Positions 48,565 through 58,500 of a stretch of DNA of 64,000 bases are shown here, one piece after another. This DNA comes from Apostichopus japonicus. Its lineage: Eukaryota > Echinodermata > Holothuroidea > Aspidochirotida > Stichopodidae. Made by a program: the position numbers and the translations under genes. Location: NCBI RefSeq assembly GCF_037975245.1, contig NC_092577.1, positions 11,288,013-11,352,012 on the forward strand. The letters run 5' to 3'. Numbering within the stretch: position 1 is the stretch's first letter; every line of letters begins with the position of its first letter. Under the pieces are notes generated by a model, which was not told the DNA's origin, searched no databases, and worked only from the letters and a program-made list of their open reading frames with translations.

Positions 48565-49010
48565 AAGGTCGTCGCAGCGTAGGGTTCGCGGGCTGACGAA
48601 CCTCATCGTTAGCTGCGCTGCGTTGTCCTTAAGCTGCGTCGCCCTTGACGCAGTACCGATATTTAGCCTGCGTTGTGCCTGCGTTGTCTTCGACGTAGCG
48701 CCTAGTTAGCAGTGCTGCTAGGCAGTTTACATATAAGGGATTAGTTTGCCTTGACAGGGCTAGTTAATGTACGCCACCCTTGTTATTGTGTTTAGGTTTT
48801 ATTGTATCACTTTCTGTATATATTATTTGGTTATGACTTAACGAAAGATGTACGGCAGGTACATTGTTTATCTAATTATACTTTTTAAACTCTTCATGCA
48901 CTGTTAGTGTACTTCTTTTCAACGGTGCCCTCGAGTCTCTCTCTGTACAACCCCCTTCCTCACTTGCCGACTGGGTACTGCACCATACCACCGAAGCGGA
49001 AAGCGTTACA
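48565..49010. mobile_element. Probable solo LTR, right part
   Basis: Continuation of 34667-35276 across the MULE; ends GCGTTACA followed by (AT)n. It is rich in CTGCGT phrases like the left part, so a shared origin is plausible. No gene; the frame at 48872-49099 has no recognisable product. Confidence 0.6.
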
Positions 49011-51267
49011 ATATATATATATATACAAATATATATATGTACTATGCTACACATTAACACTACATATGCTCTAATTAATAATAACACCCGATTCATCATG
49101 GTAACTGATTAACTAGCTGAAGATCCGTCAGCTATCCTCAACAAAGATATGATTACTTAATGTATCATGTATTCTGCAAATACCTTAAATGTATGAATTT
49201 GAGGATTGTACAATATAGCCTACATACATAAAAATGGAATCTAAAACTTGATTTTTCTTTGTAAATTTTAAGTTTAAGTTGAGTAGCATGCTTAATCATA
49301 ATAAGAAGTTTCAGAGGCTCTCGTCCTCCAAATTATTCCTAGTGTAACCAGAGCAAAACCTGGTTAAGGTTTTATTGCTTTAATTCTTATAATGATAATG
49401 AATATATTAACGTTTGATTGAGAAGTTCCCTCAATTTTCACTTTTATTGCTAACTAATTCATGGCAACAGTTTGTGGTCAGGTTGCCCTGTGTGACCTGC
49501 TATTTTCTTATCGAAGTTATATTTATGTGTGGTCCTTGTTTACTAGGAATACATATGCTGGCTTCAAGAGTATATCTGAGTTTCCAATAATTAGACGAGA
49601 AGAGAGGAGGGACTAGGTTTGAGATGGAGGTGCACCAGATTAAAATTTGTTCTTAGACTAACAACAGTGTTAGAATAGAGGACCTGTATTATTACTGATC
49701 ACCCGAAGCAATACCTGAGTTTTGAGTTTGTAGCATAGTTTGGGAGTGATACGGGTGATTGGTGTGTAATCAGTATCAACATATTCAATTTTCTGATTGA
49801 TACAACAGCTACGAAAACTGAGATGTATTCTTCTTCATATATGTAGCATTTCTCCACCCCCCCCCCCCCAACCGCACCATGATGAAATGTTTTAGTGATT
49901 ATATGGGACATCTCAGTACAAGCCAAATTTAAAGAAGCTGTAGGTAAACATTCCATACTCTGGGCTGACATTGTTCAAACTCTGGGCTGAAATATGCACG
50001 TCACTGATTGCTGTTGAAGATGGACTCAGTGAAACAGGGCAAGGCGCTAATAGAGGTGTCTTATGTAACATCTACACCATCTCAAGAAAGATCTTTCAAA
50101 ACGTGGACAATATTATAATCTGTCATGGTAAACTTAACAGCTAGGTTAATATTTGATAGCCTCAAGAAAACAAGTTGAGGTTCGCTAAGTAGTTTGGTGT
50201 GCAAAGGATTTCAAAGCTGGGGAATTTGGCCGGGAGATTAAAAATGTCCCCAACTGTTTTGGGTGTAGGTCTGAACATTGGTGGAATACATAGAATCAGT
50301 TGAAAACGTCAAATAGTGCATTCTGGGGCATAAATTCAGGTAGATACAAGTAGCTCTTAATGTAAGTTTGTGCTTATGAAAACAACTCGATAATTTCCCA
50401 GACTGATTTAGATAGTGACATGATCCCCCACCCTTCGGAAAGAAAATTAAACTTTACACGTCAACTGGTGCATTCTGAGGCATATCTAGACTATATGTCT
50501 GTAGAAGTAGCCTTAAAGCAAGGTTTTGTTACTAAATAGTTTGAGGTTACAAAGGAAGGTGGGTTGGAAGGTACATACGTAGTAGTGGTTCTATTCGTCC
50601 CCAGCAGAAATGCAAAAGTCCCCCAACTGAACCCCCCCCCCCGACTGACGAAATTTGGGCAGCTGGTTTTTATTCATTTTCTCACTCAGTCTTCTTTGGG
50701 AAGTCGAAAGTTTTCAGAGACTAAGCAGAATTATATTGTTATATTTCGGTAAACTAAACAGTGCGCAGCATCTACGTATTACGGAACAAGGTAATAATTG
50801 TGCAACTTTGGTACACAGTCTTTTGGTGTTTAAATCATAAAATGTTTCCTTCTAAAATGTTAACCAATAATTCATCTTTGCAAAATATTTTGTAGCTTAT
50901 ACCCTTATAAGCATTATAAACATTTAGCACGCCTACGTTTATAGACTATGAAAAATCGTTGATCCGTGACACGCCCACCTGCATTTGCATATTGTCACCT
51001 TTTTTTTTCAGGAATTCCCCACTTTGTTGACAACTTCTTTTTATCGTGACCTCAATGATTACTTTGTAATACATCACAAAAGGACCGTTTCGAGTTGTAT
51101 TATACTTGCAAATAGACAGGGTACAGTTTAACAACACGTCATGTAAACGAGATACCGGTAATTCATACAAGAAAAATGGTTGTAAACTGTGTTATGTGCA
51201 GTTGTTGTTATATTGCTTTGAAGCACAACATTTTTGACATCAACCTTTGGGTGATATTTTTACGATA

Positions 51268-51285
51268 GAATTAGGTAAGTGAGCA
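51268..51285 (+). promoter_or_regulatory. Candidate splice donor in unit 4
   Basis: GAATTAG|GTAAGTGAGC with GT at 51275-51276. Pairing with the acceptor at 55042/55043 would give an intron of about 3.8 kb, longer than in units 1 and 2, because the second donor copy seen at 14179 is missing here. Confidence 0.35.
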
Positions 51286-51756
51286 TTCACTCCAATATAT
51301 GTTATGTCTTTTTATGTCTACCATTGTCCATTTGCTATGAAACAGAAATCGTTCAATATATGCAATGGCTAGTAAGTATTTCCTCATTGAGAGTCTCTTT
51401 ATTGGGTTCCATCGTAACGGCTGTATTCTATATTTTAGCGCGTTACGGAATGAACTAGATTATGGTTTATGTTTGTAATGCATGCAGCTTCATACTAAAA
51501 TATATCAATCATGATGGTGCAGAACAGTTTTCCGCAATTTGATGAATTGAAAATCATTGACTTCTAACAGCCAGACTGTAAACAGAATGAATCTGGTAAC
51601 TACTGAAAATTGGAACTTCAGTATAAGTCCAAATCAGAACTAGAACAACTGTATTTGTATACAAACACGTGTCATTGTAGTGCACGGTGAAGGTGAAAGT
51701 TAGTTATTTGTTGATATTCAATGGAGGGTCTTAGTTACTGCACCCCTCTTTGAAGT

Positions 51757-52072
51757 GGAGTGTACTGGAGTGTACTGGAGTGTACTGGAGTGAAGTGGAG
51801 TGTACTTTGAAGCGGAGTGTACAGCCTAGTGGTTAACGCCGGCGTCTCCCAGTCATGAGATCCCCGGTTCGATTCCCCGCCGACAGCAAGGTGTGTCGTC
51901 TGGCAAGGGTGTTGTTCAATAACAACTTCCCGACATGGACGTTAAATGGATGTGTGCCGAGAGATTGGCTTCGGTCAGCTTGCGAGTCTATAAGCCTCCA
52001 TGGCTTCTTTCGCGAGTTCCTGCTTGCGGGAAGATCACATATACATACATACATACATACATACATACATAC
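51757..52072 (+). mobile_element. tRNA-derived SINE, copy 1
   Basis: Contains an A box (AGCCTAGTGG, 51823-51832) and a perfect B box (GGTTCGATTCC, 51866-51876), the internal RNA polymerase III promoter of tRNA genes. A tRNA-unrelated body follows with TTGGCTTCGGTCAGCTTGCG, then a (CATA)n tail (about 52030-52069). Unit 2 keeps the empty site at about 10420 (TTTGAAGTTATTTTGG); AAGT is repeated on both sides here. A decamer TGTACTGGAG is repeated three times at 51761-51790 just before the tRNA-like head. Confidence 0.85.
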
Positions 52073-55042
52073 AAGTTATTTCGGTCACGAGGGAGCCAGT
52101 TCGGCGTTTGGTCCTTTAACATAGACCAAAGCTAGGCTATATTGTGTGATGTTCATAAACAGTACTCTAGCTAGCATGTACCTGTAATATAAACAAAGAA
52201 ATGATGAATAAAACCATCACAGATTAACCGGACAACCAAGCTGCCATCACGAATCACGCCTGTTTAGGACGTGACAGAGAATAAACTGAGTCCTGGGCAC
52301 TGATTTGTCAAATCGAGCAACATGTTAACGTTACTGTATTCTCGCTGCCAGTTGGCGAAAATGTATAACATACGGTGGTTTACACCGAAGACCTGATACA
52401 CTATTAACCTAACAAATGCACACATGTTACACTCTCCGGTCTATTAAAAACTGCTTGGTCAATTTCCTGGCCCTGCCAGAATATTATGCCATTCACGGCT
52501 TACCGTATACGTACGAAGCAGCTACCTGTGGAAAATAACTATCACTGGGTAGTATAAAGTGTCATTACGGGCAAGCGCACTTCAGTAACGTTACATGTGC
52601 CTATGTTGCAAAAGCTGTCATAGTTCAGATAACGCGAAGTCGTTGCGGTTAAATACGGTTAACATTTGTTGCTTGCAACTTTTTGCAGGATGTTTTTACC
52701 TCAAATTCGTTCAAATGTTACCTGTCTTGTTTGATTCGAGAATAACGAAACAAAGTAGTGAATTTGACATATTGGTTTGAAGAAGTATGCTACTCAAGGG
52801 GATCTATTTTCTTTACAGAATTAACTGTTAGCCGCCACAATTCTTTGTGAATCTGGGTCTGAATTTTGTCTACGTAGCCAACCTGTGAATTTAGGTTGCT
52901 TTGAAGAGTGTATGTTCAGCTGGCATTCACCAGCCAACCATGTAGATGATGGAGCGGGCAATATATCCCAATATTGTAGCTCGCATGCCTACTGCAATAA
53001 CTAAAGATCTTTCTTAAGTTGATCATAAGTGAGCAAGGTTTCATTTCGAAACATAATTGAAACAACAAATGTGAAGTGTTCTAGGCTAACTCAACATCAC
53101 ATCTATCTGGTAAAGACATATTGAGGGTTGAACAAAATCAAATGTTTTACGAGATAAAACACAACTTACAGTCACTAAATTTTCAACTGGAGACGATGAA
53201 ACGAATCTACAGTCATACTGTACCTACATGGGACAGTGATCCTCCGTTTGACGACGAGATAAACAAAATCGAAGCAAAATTTGCATCAACACAAAGTCTT
53301 AATAAGTTTGAAAGATGAAGTAAGTGAAAATGGAATTCATTTAGCATATAAATCATTCATAAAACGTTCTCTCCAAGCGGCATAAGTAGCTAGAAATGTG
53401 ATCAATTTGATTAATATGGAGTAAATGAAGGTAATAGGCTAATCCAACTTCAAACAAAAATGTGTTTTAATATTTTCTAAACACGATAATCACATTTATC
53501 TTTATTACAATCATCTTTTCGGGTAGAAACTAGATATAAAAGGGTGTAAGGATATATAGTAGGGATATGATATAAATAAACTGCCTATGATGTTAAAATC
53601 GAAGTTAATGATAAACTCCGACTTACACAGTGACGAGCGCAAAGGGGTGGTCGCATGGCTAGGGTGTTCAACAGTATTTGATTGAGGAAGCCTTTATGTT
53701 TACATCGAAAAACAGACATATCTATAGTCTAAATATCATTTGCCATATATTAATTTTATTTTGCTGGGGAAAACCCCGTAGCCCTAGATATGATAGTGTT
53801 TCAATGACCCAAGGACCACATGCGTTCCTTTATCCTTCATTCGCCTTGGTCCTTCTACATAGATGCAGCCCCTAGACGGGGGGGGGGTTGCCGTGAGCAT
53901 GAACATAAATAACTAACGGTAGGCGATAGACACTGACAACTAGAAGAAACGGCACTTTTTTTGATAGTCAGAAATGGCAATATATTGTATAGTTGTAACT
54001 GTACAACGATGATATTTTCATGACAAATGATAGTGCTTCATAGATATATGAAGACCTGCCTGTTCAGCACAGTGGCGTGTCTAGAAGTATATCGGTAAGG
54101 GGTGTTAGACGAAAAATGATGCTATCATTCCATTATTGTTACTACATCTGTGTAAACCACTTTTGCGTGCGAATGGAGACCCATTATAACCTTAAATACA
54201 TAATTTCAGAAATCTGAATTTAATTGCAGATATCTACAATTAATTAGAGGTATCTAAAATTTCAAACGTGCGTGTGTTATAACATGTAAACAATTTGACC
54301 CCGAATGGAGATGTTGTGTTTATATTAATGACGACAATCAAGTTCGTGATGTGCGGAGCTTTGACTAATAATGTCATTCAATGAATCATATTTAGCATGT
54401 TCAGAGAAATGTCGTTCTCTGGTTAATATGGCTAGAGGAGAAAACCTTATGATAAGTAGATCATACGTTGGTATAAACATAAGTCGCCTAGCAAGTATTG
54501 AATATACCTTGGGTATTTTTTTTTAAATTTTTACAATTTCTATTCCATCCTAGTTTGGTTCGGTATTTCTGTTGAGAGAGGAGGCATGGGTGGGGAAGGT
54601 AGGCAGGACCACCCAGGGTACTGCCATGGACTCCTGCATTTTTCAGTTTTACAATCCCACAAACTTCCTCTTTGGCGTGATAAAACTAGATCTGCAAGTT
54701 TTAAGTAAGTTTAATTGCATGTTTGATATTTTTTTGGTAAATTTTCTTATATCGGACTTTGGAACTGAGAGCGCTGATATAAGCACAGAAAAAATAGAAT
54801 TTTCAAAGATCTAAAGAAGTCTATCCACTAAACTTTATTCAAATAAATGTCTGTGAACGAGCGTTCACCTTCGACATCACTCACTCCCACCCCGCCTCCC
54901 ATCGCGGTATTTGCATAACTGCATTATGATATAGCTAGAGAATTTCACCAAACATATAGTTTAATTAATGCTTTAGTATTCCTAATGCTCGCGACGACTA
55001 CAGCAGTATTTGAAAATTTCTATATTATATTGTAAATTGCAG
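52073..55042 (+). other. Upstream region of copy 4, no gene
   Basis: 52073-53720 matches unit 2, without the two transposons present there. 53720-54490 is specific to unit 4, with a TIR-like phrase CAGTGGCGTGTCTAG near 54069 lacking a partner. 54490-55042 matches the region directly upstream of the other copies, including the block TAGAGAATTTCACC and the splice acceptor. Confidence 0.65.
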
Positions 55043-55061
55043 AATCTCGTCATCGAGACCA

Positions 55062-57245
55062 ATGGCTTCGTCAACTCCTCTCACGGATCTGGCAGAGAAC
55101 TTCTTCATGTGTTCTGTTTGCTTGGATCAATTTAAAGAACCGAAACAGTTACCATGTCTTCACCGATATTGTAGAAATTGCTTGAAGACACTCATTCAAG
55201 CAAGCAATGATGGAATGCTTAAGTGTCCATTGTGTGAACAGGAATACGTGATACCAGAGAAAGGGGTTGACGATTTCAAGACCAACTTCCATATGAAGAG
55301 TGTGCTTGAGTTCATACAGTTGCAAAAGTCTTTTGAAGATAAAGAATTAAAGAAATGTGTAAGCTGTTTGAAGAATAACAGAGTTTCAGCTTATTGTTTT
55401 AAGTGCAGAGATAACTTGTGTGAACAATGTTACAAGGTTCACGCCATTAGTAAAATGTTTACAGATCACAAAACCCACATTCTGAGGTTAGATAATATAG
55501 AAGCAAAGAATATGACACTGGATAAATTAACATCACTAACGGAAGATCCCAGGTGCCATATCCATGACAAAAAAGAAGCACAATTATGCTGCAGTTCTTG
55601 CGGAAATGTACCAGTGTGCATAACTTGCACATATAATAAGCACAAAGGTCATGACCTGCATGACGTCACTGCAATAGCAAAACGTGAAAGAAAACTACTG
55701 AAACAAGAACTTGCTGAATTAAACAAATACAAAAGTAAACTATATGGCCTACCAACGAAATTACAAACTACTACACAGAATCTGCATGAAAATGCCGTGA
55801 AAAAAACAGTTAGATTGATATATCAGCACCAGCAGCAGACACACAAGATTAACGATCAACTTGCAGAATGTACTAAGAAACGAAAGAGGGGTTTAGAGGA
55901 CATCGAAAGCAGAAAAAAGGATAACGATCATTTGATAACTCTTGATTTTGAAGAGGAGTTGAGCAAAGTGAGAGAGAAATATGACAAACTCAGGAAAACA
56001 ACGAATCAAAAATATGACAAAGAATCTGAAGAGTTTATAAACAAATGTGATAAAACTGAGGGCGAGCTCTTTAGAAAACTTGAAAGCCTAGATGCTAACT
56101 TCAAGAATTTGACAACAGCAAAAAACCTGCTTGTAGAGCAAAATGAAGATGAACTAAAACAAATAAGAGAATTTTGCGAACAGATTATTAAACGGTACGA
56201 GAACTTCACAGCAACGTCTTCATCTATTCTTGCTTCTAAAGACGATTGGACAGACGCCCAGTGTATCCCTGATATTAGAGCAGCCTTTGAACCTCTGATA
56301 CAAGAAATGAAAAAAGAATATCCAGAGTTAAACTCTTCATCTGATTTCGATATCAGTGATATAACAAAGGTTGTTATTGACAACGTCACGATTGCTCAGC
56401 ATAAACAGTCAGTGGTTGAGGTTGCAGGAATCAAAGTTAATAATGGGTATTTCTCTGGTATTGGAAGCAGAGGAGATGTCAATATTGTCATAATTCATAA
56501 GCCATCTAAAGGGTATTTATACATCAATGTGTTCAACAGAAAAGGAGAAGTACAAAGAAAGGGTCGGTTCAAGATTGATGAGTGCTTAGCCATCTGCGGT
56601 TTTGTATTTGGGATCAAAGCTGTAACATGGAATTTGCGGAGTGAAATCGGTATATATGATGTACGTGATGGTTCATATAGGAAGAAAAACGTTCGTAACG
56701 TCATCAATAGTCGGTCATCTGATCAGTACATGAGTTGTGTAACTACTGATCCTGTGAAGAATCATATTATTGTTGGTACTTGCAGCAGAAATGTTTATGT
56801 ATTGACTGCTCAAATGAATTTCAGTCACATGATTACACTACCAGATGTAATCGATGCACCTTGTGACATCGCTGTACATAGAGGGAGTTTCCTGGTCTGT
56901 GACAGTTCGTGTTGTACAGCATATGCAGTCACTATGAAGGAATCACAGAGTAAGCTGATTTTAAAATTCACCAAACCAGATCTTAATGGATTGGACTGGA
57001 GACCTACCTGTGTCTGCACTGACAAAAATGAGTTCATTTACATGATATGGAGAGCAGCCACCTTATGTAAGCAGAAATGTATTTTGGTACAATACAGTCA
57101 GGATGGCCGAAAATTACTCACAACAAGATTATTATATGATAGCGTTCGCTATGTATCAACATTAGAAGAGAACGGTATGGAAAAACTTCTAATAGCAACA
57201 TGGAAAGAGGGAGAGTTTTACACGTACGATCTAGTAGTGACGTAG
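55062..57245 (+). CDS. TRIM-like RING/B-box/coiled-coil protein, intact copy 4
   Basis: A 727-residue protein aligned without gaps to copy 2 through the first 200 residues. The RING ligands are complete (CSVC at 17-20, CLHRYCRNC at 32-40, CPLC at 55-58); so are both B-boxes (CVSC, CFKC, CEQC; CHIHD, CSSC, CITC, HKGHDLH). The coiled coil spans about 203-400. The C-terminal 260 residues are the most changed against copy 2 (AVTWNLRSEIGIYD where copy 2 has VITVLRPYEIGIYD; CDSSCCTAYAV where copy 2 has CNTPCRRAYAV), which points to a region free to vary or under diversifying pressure. The start is the ATG 19 bases after a TTGCAG acceptor; a single coding exon. As a TRIM-type protein it is expected to attach ubiquitin with an E2 partner. 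Substrate unknown; immune function is inference. Confidence 0.92.
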   Translation: MASSTPLTDLAENFFMCSVCLDQFKEPKQLPCLHRYCRNCLKTLIQASNDGMLKCPLCEQEYVIPEKGVDDFKTNFHMKSVLEFIQLQKSFEDKELKKCVSCLKNNRVSAYCFKCRDNLCEQCYKVHAISKMFTDHKTHILRLDNIEAKNMTLDKLTSLTEDPRCHIHDKKEAQLCCSSCGNVPVCITCTYNKHKGHDLHDVTAIAKRERKLLKQELAELNKYKSKLYGLPTKLQTTTQNLHENAVKKTVRLIYQHQQQTHKINDQLAECTKKRKRGLEDIESRKKDNDHLITLDFEEELSKVREKYDKLRKTTNQKYDKESEEFINKCDKTEGELFRKLESLDANFKNLTTAKNLLVEQNEDELKQIREFCEQIIKRYENFTATSSSILASKDDWTDAQCIPDIRAAFEPLIQEMKKEYPELNSSSDFDISDITKVVIDNVTIAQHKQSVVEVAGIKVNNGYFSGIGSRGDVNIVIIHKPSKGYLYINVFNRKGEVQRKGRFKIDECLAICGFVFGIKAVTWNLRSEIGIYDVRDGSYRKKNVRNVINSRSSDQYMSCVTTDPVKNHIIVGTCSRNVYVLTAQMNFSHMITLPDVIDAPCDIAVHRGSFLVCDSSCCTAYAVTMKESQSKLILKFTKPDLNGLDWRPTCVCTDKNEFIYMIWRAATLCKQKCILVQYSQDGRKLLTTRLLYDSVRYVSTLEENGMEKLLIATWKEGEFYTYDLVVT

Positions 57246-58500
57246 ATTTTTGCAAATTATTTCAAGTCATTATTAGAAGCCACCTTAGAACTTCAGGGTG
57301 CTCTCAGCTTAAATGCAGAAATTTATTCATCAAGGAATATGACTTTAATTTTCTATCGCAATTTTTTGCCTTAGTTTATTTGTGTTGTTACTTGTGGTTG
57401 TATTTCCCGACAGGCAGATTATATCTAAAAATACATAAGTATTAATCATATTAGTAAATGTATTTCAGCATCTGGTTGGAAGAAGTGATACCCTAGTAGT
57501 ATTTTCCTGGTGAGAATTACATATCTCACATTTGAAAGTCATTTTTTAACTTCCAAGTTGTTTCCGAGCACATTCCGTTGTATTGGCATCAGCACCATTG
57601 ACTGCACCTAAACTGATATATCACATCCACAGTACTTGATACACACACAGAAACCAATTTAAACTAATTAAAAAACTGATAAAGAGTATCGTTGTACATG
57701 TATCTCTGAGTGTACATGTTAGACTATACCGGTACATAGTTCTAATATACACATAAGCCAATCATCAGTACTTAATACACACATAACTAACTTAAAGTAT
57801 TGAAAAGAACATCTCTACGTAGTTATATCCACTGCTAACTGTACCTGTTGAAAAGAAAAGTACATCGTATCCGTAGTACTTGATACTTACAAATAGCGAT
57901 CCATATAGTATTTAAAAATATTGAAAAGCACATCGCTACGTAGTCACACCACTGCTTCGCTGGCTGAACCTAATAAAAACGAGTGCATCATGTCCGTAGT
58001 ACTTTATACTATCCATATATATATATATTACTATATATGCACATACTTCTTCACTAATTATTGAAGTAACTTATTACTAAGGAACACCTTACATATATTA
58101 GGTCAACGGTGATTAACAGCTATCAATTTTTCCATCAAATTGAAAAAAAGTAAACAGATAATTGCTTAGGCTAATTTTAGGTTTCATACACATTTCAATT
58201 TACTGTATGTTATTCCTTTGAAGGAATATGTTAACATACAGTCTTAGGTTGTACTGTTGGTATCTTTAAACGTTTATTGAATGTTATTCTATCCAACTGC
58301 AAAAATTGATCAAACATCAAAAATAATATTTCAGAACCAAAATTAGTTACATTATTCAAAAGATTTGTTTGTTTTATCAAATCTTCTGTTTTAATTCGAA
58401 CAATCCTTGGCGAATATTTAAGCGTAAATATCACTGACATTAGTTTTCTCACAAACATCGTCTTTTTCTACTCAACAGCACGTCAGCTTTTGGGTTGTTG
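57246..58500 (+). other. 3' flank of copy 4, no gene
   Basis: AT-rich. 57580-58000 shares CACATAACTAACTTAAA- and CGTAGTTATATCCAC-type phrases with the flank of copy 2. A short (AT)n run lies at 58015-58030. No coding frame. Confidence 0.65.

Noticed and set aside
34667-49010. Taking TGTTACG...CGTTACA as the MULE's own terminal repeats
   Set aside because: Only about seven terminal bases correspond, whereas the 79-bp inverted pair further in is 77/79 identical and has a perfect 9-bp duplication directly outside it.
51823-51895. A tRNA gene
   Set aside because: A and B boxes are present but sit in a SINE with a tRNA-unrelated body and (CATA)n tail, and a second copy exists at 61324. I could not fold a full cloverleaf by eye.
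54069-54090. A transposon start (CAGTGGCGTGTCTAG)
   Set aside because: No matching opposite end or flanking duplication could be found nearby.
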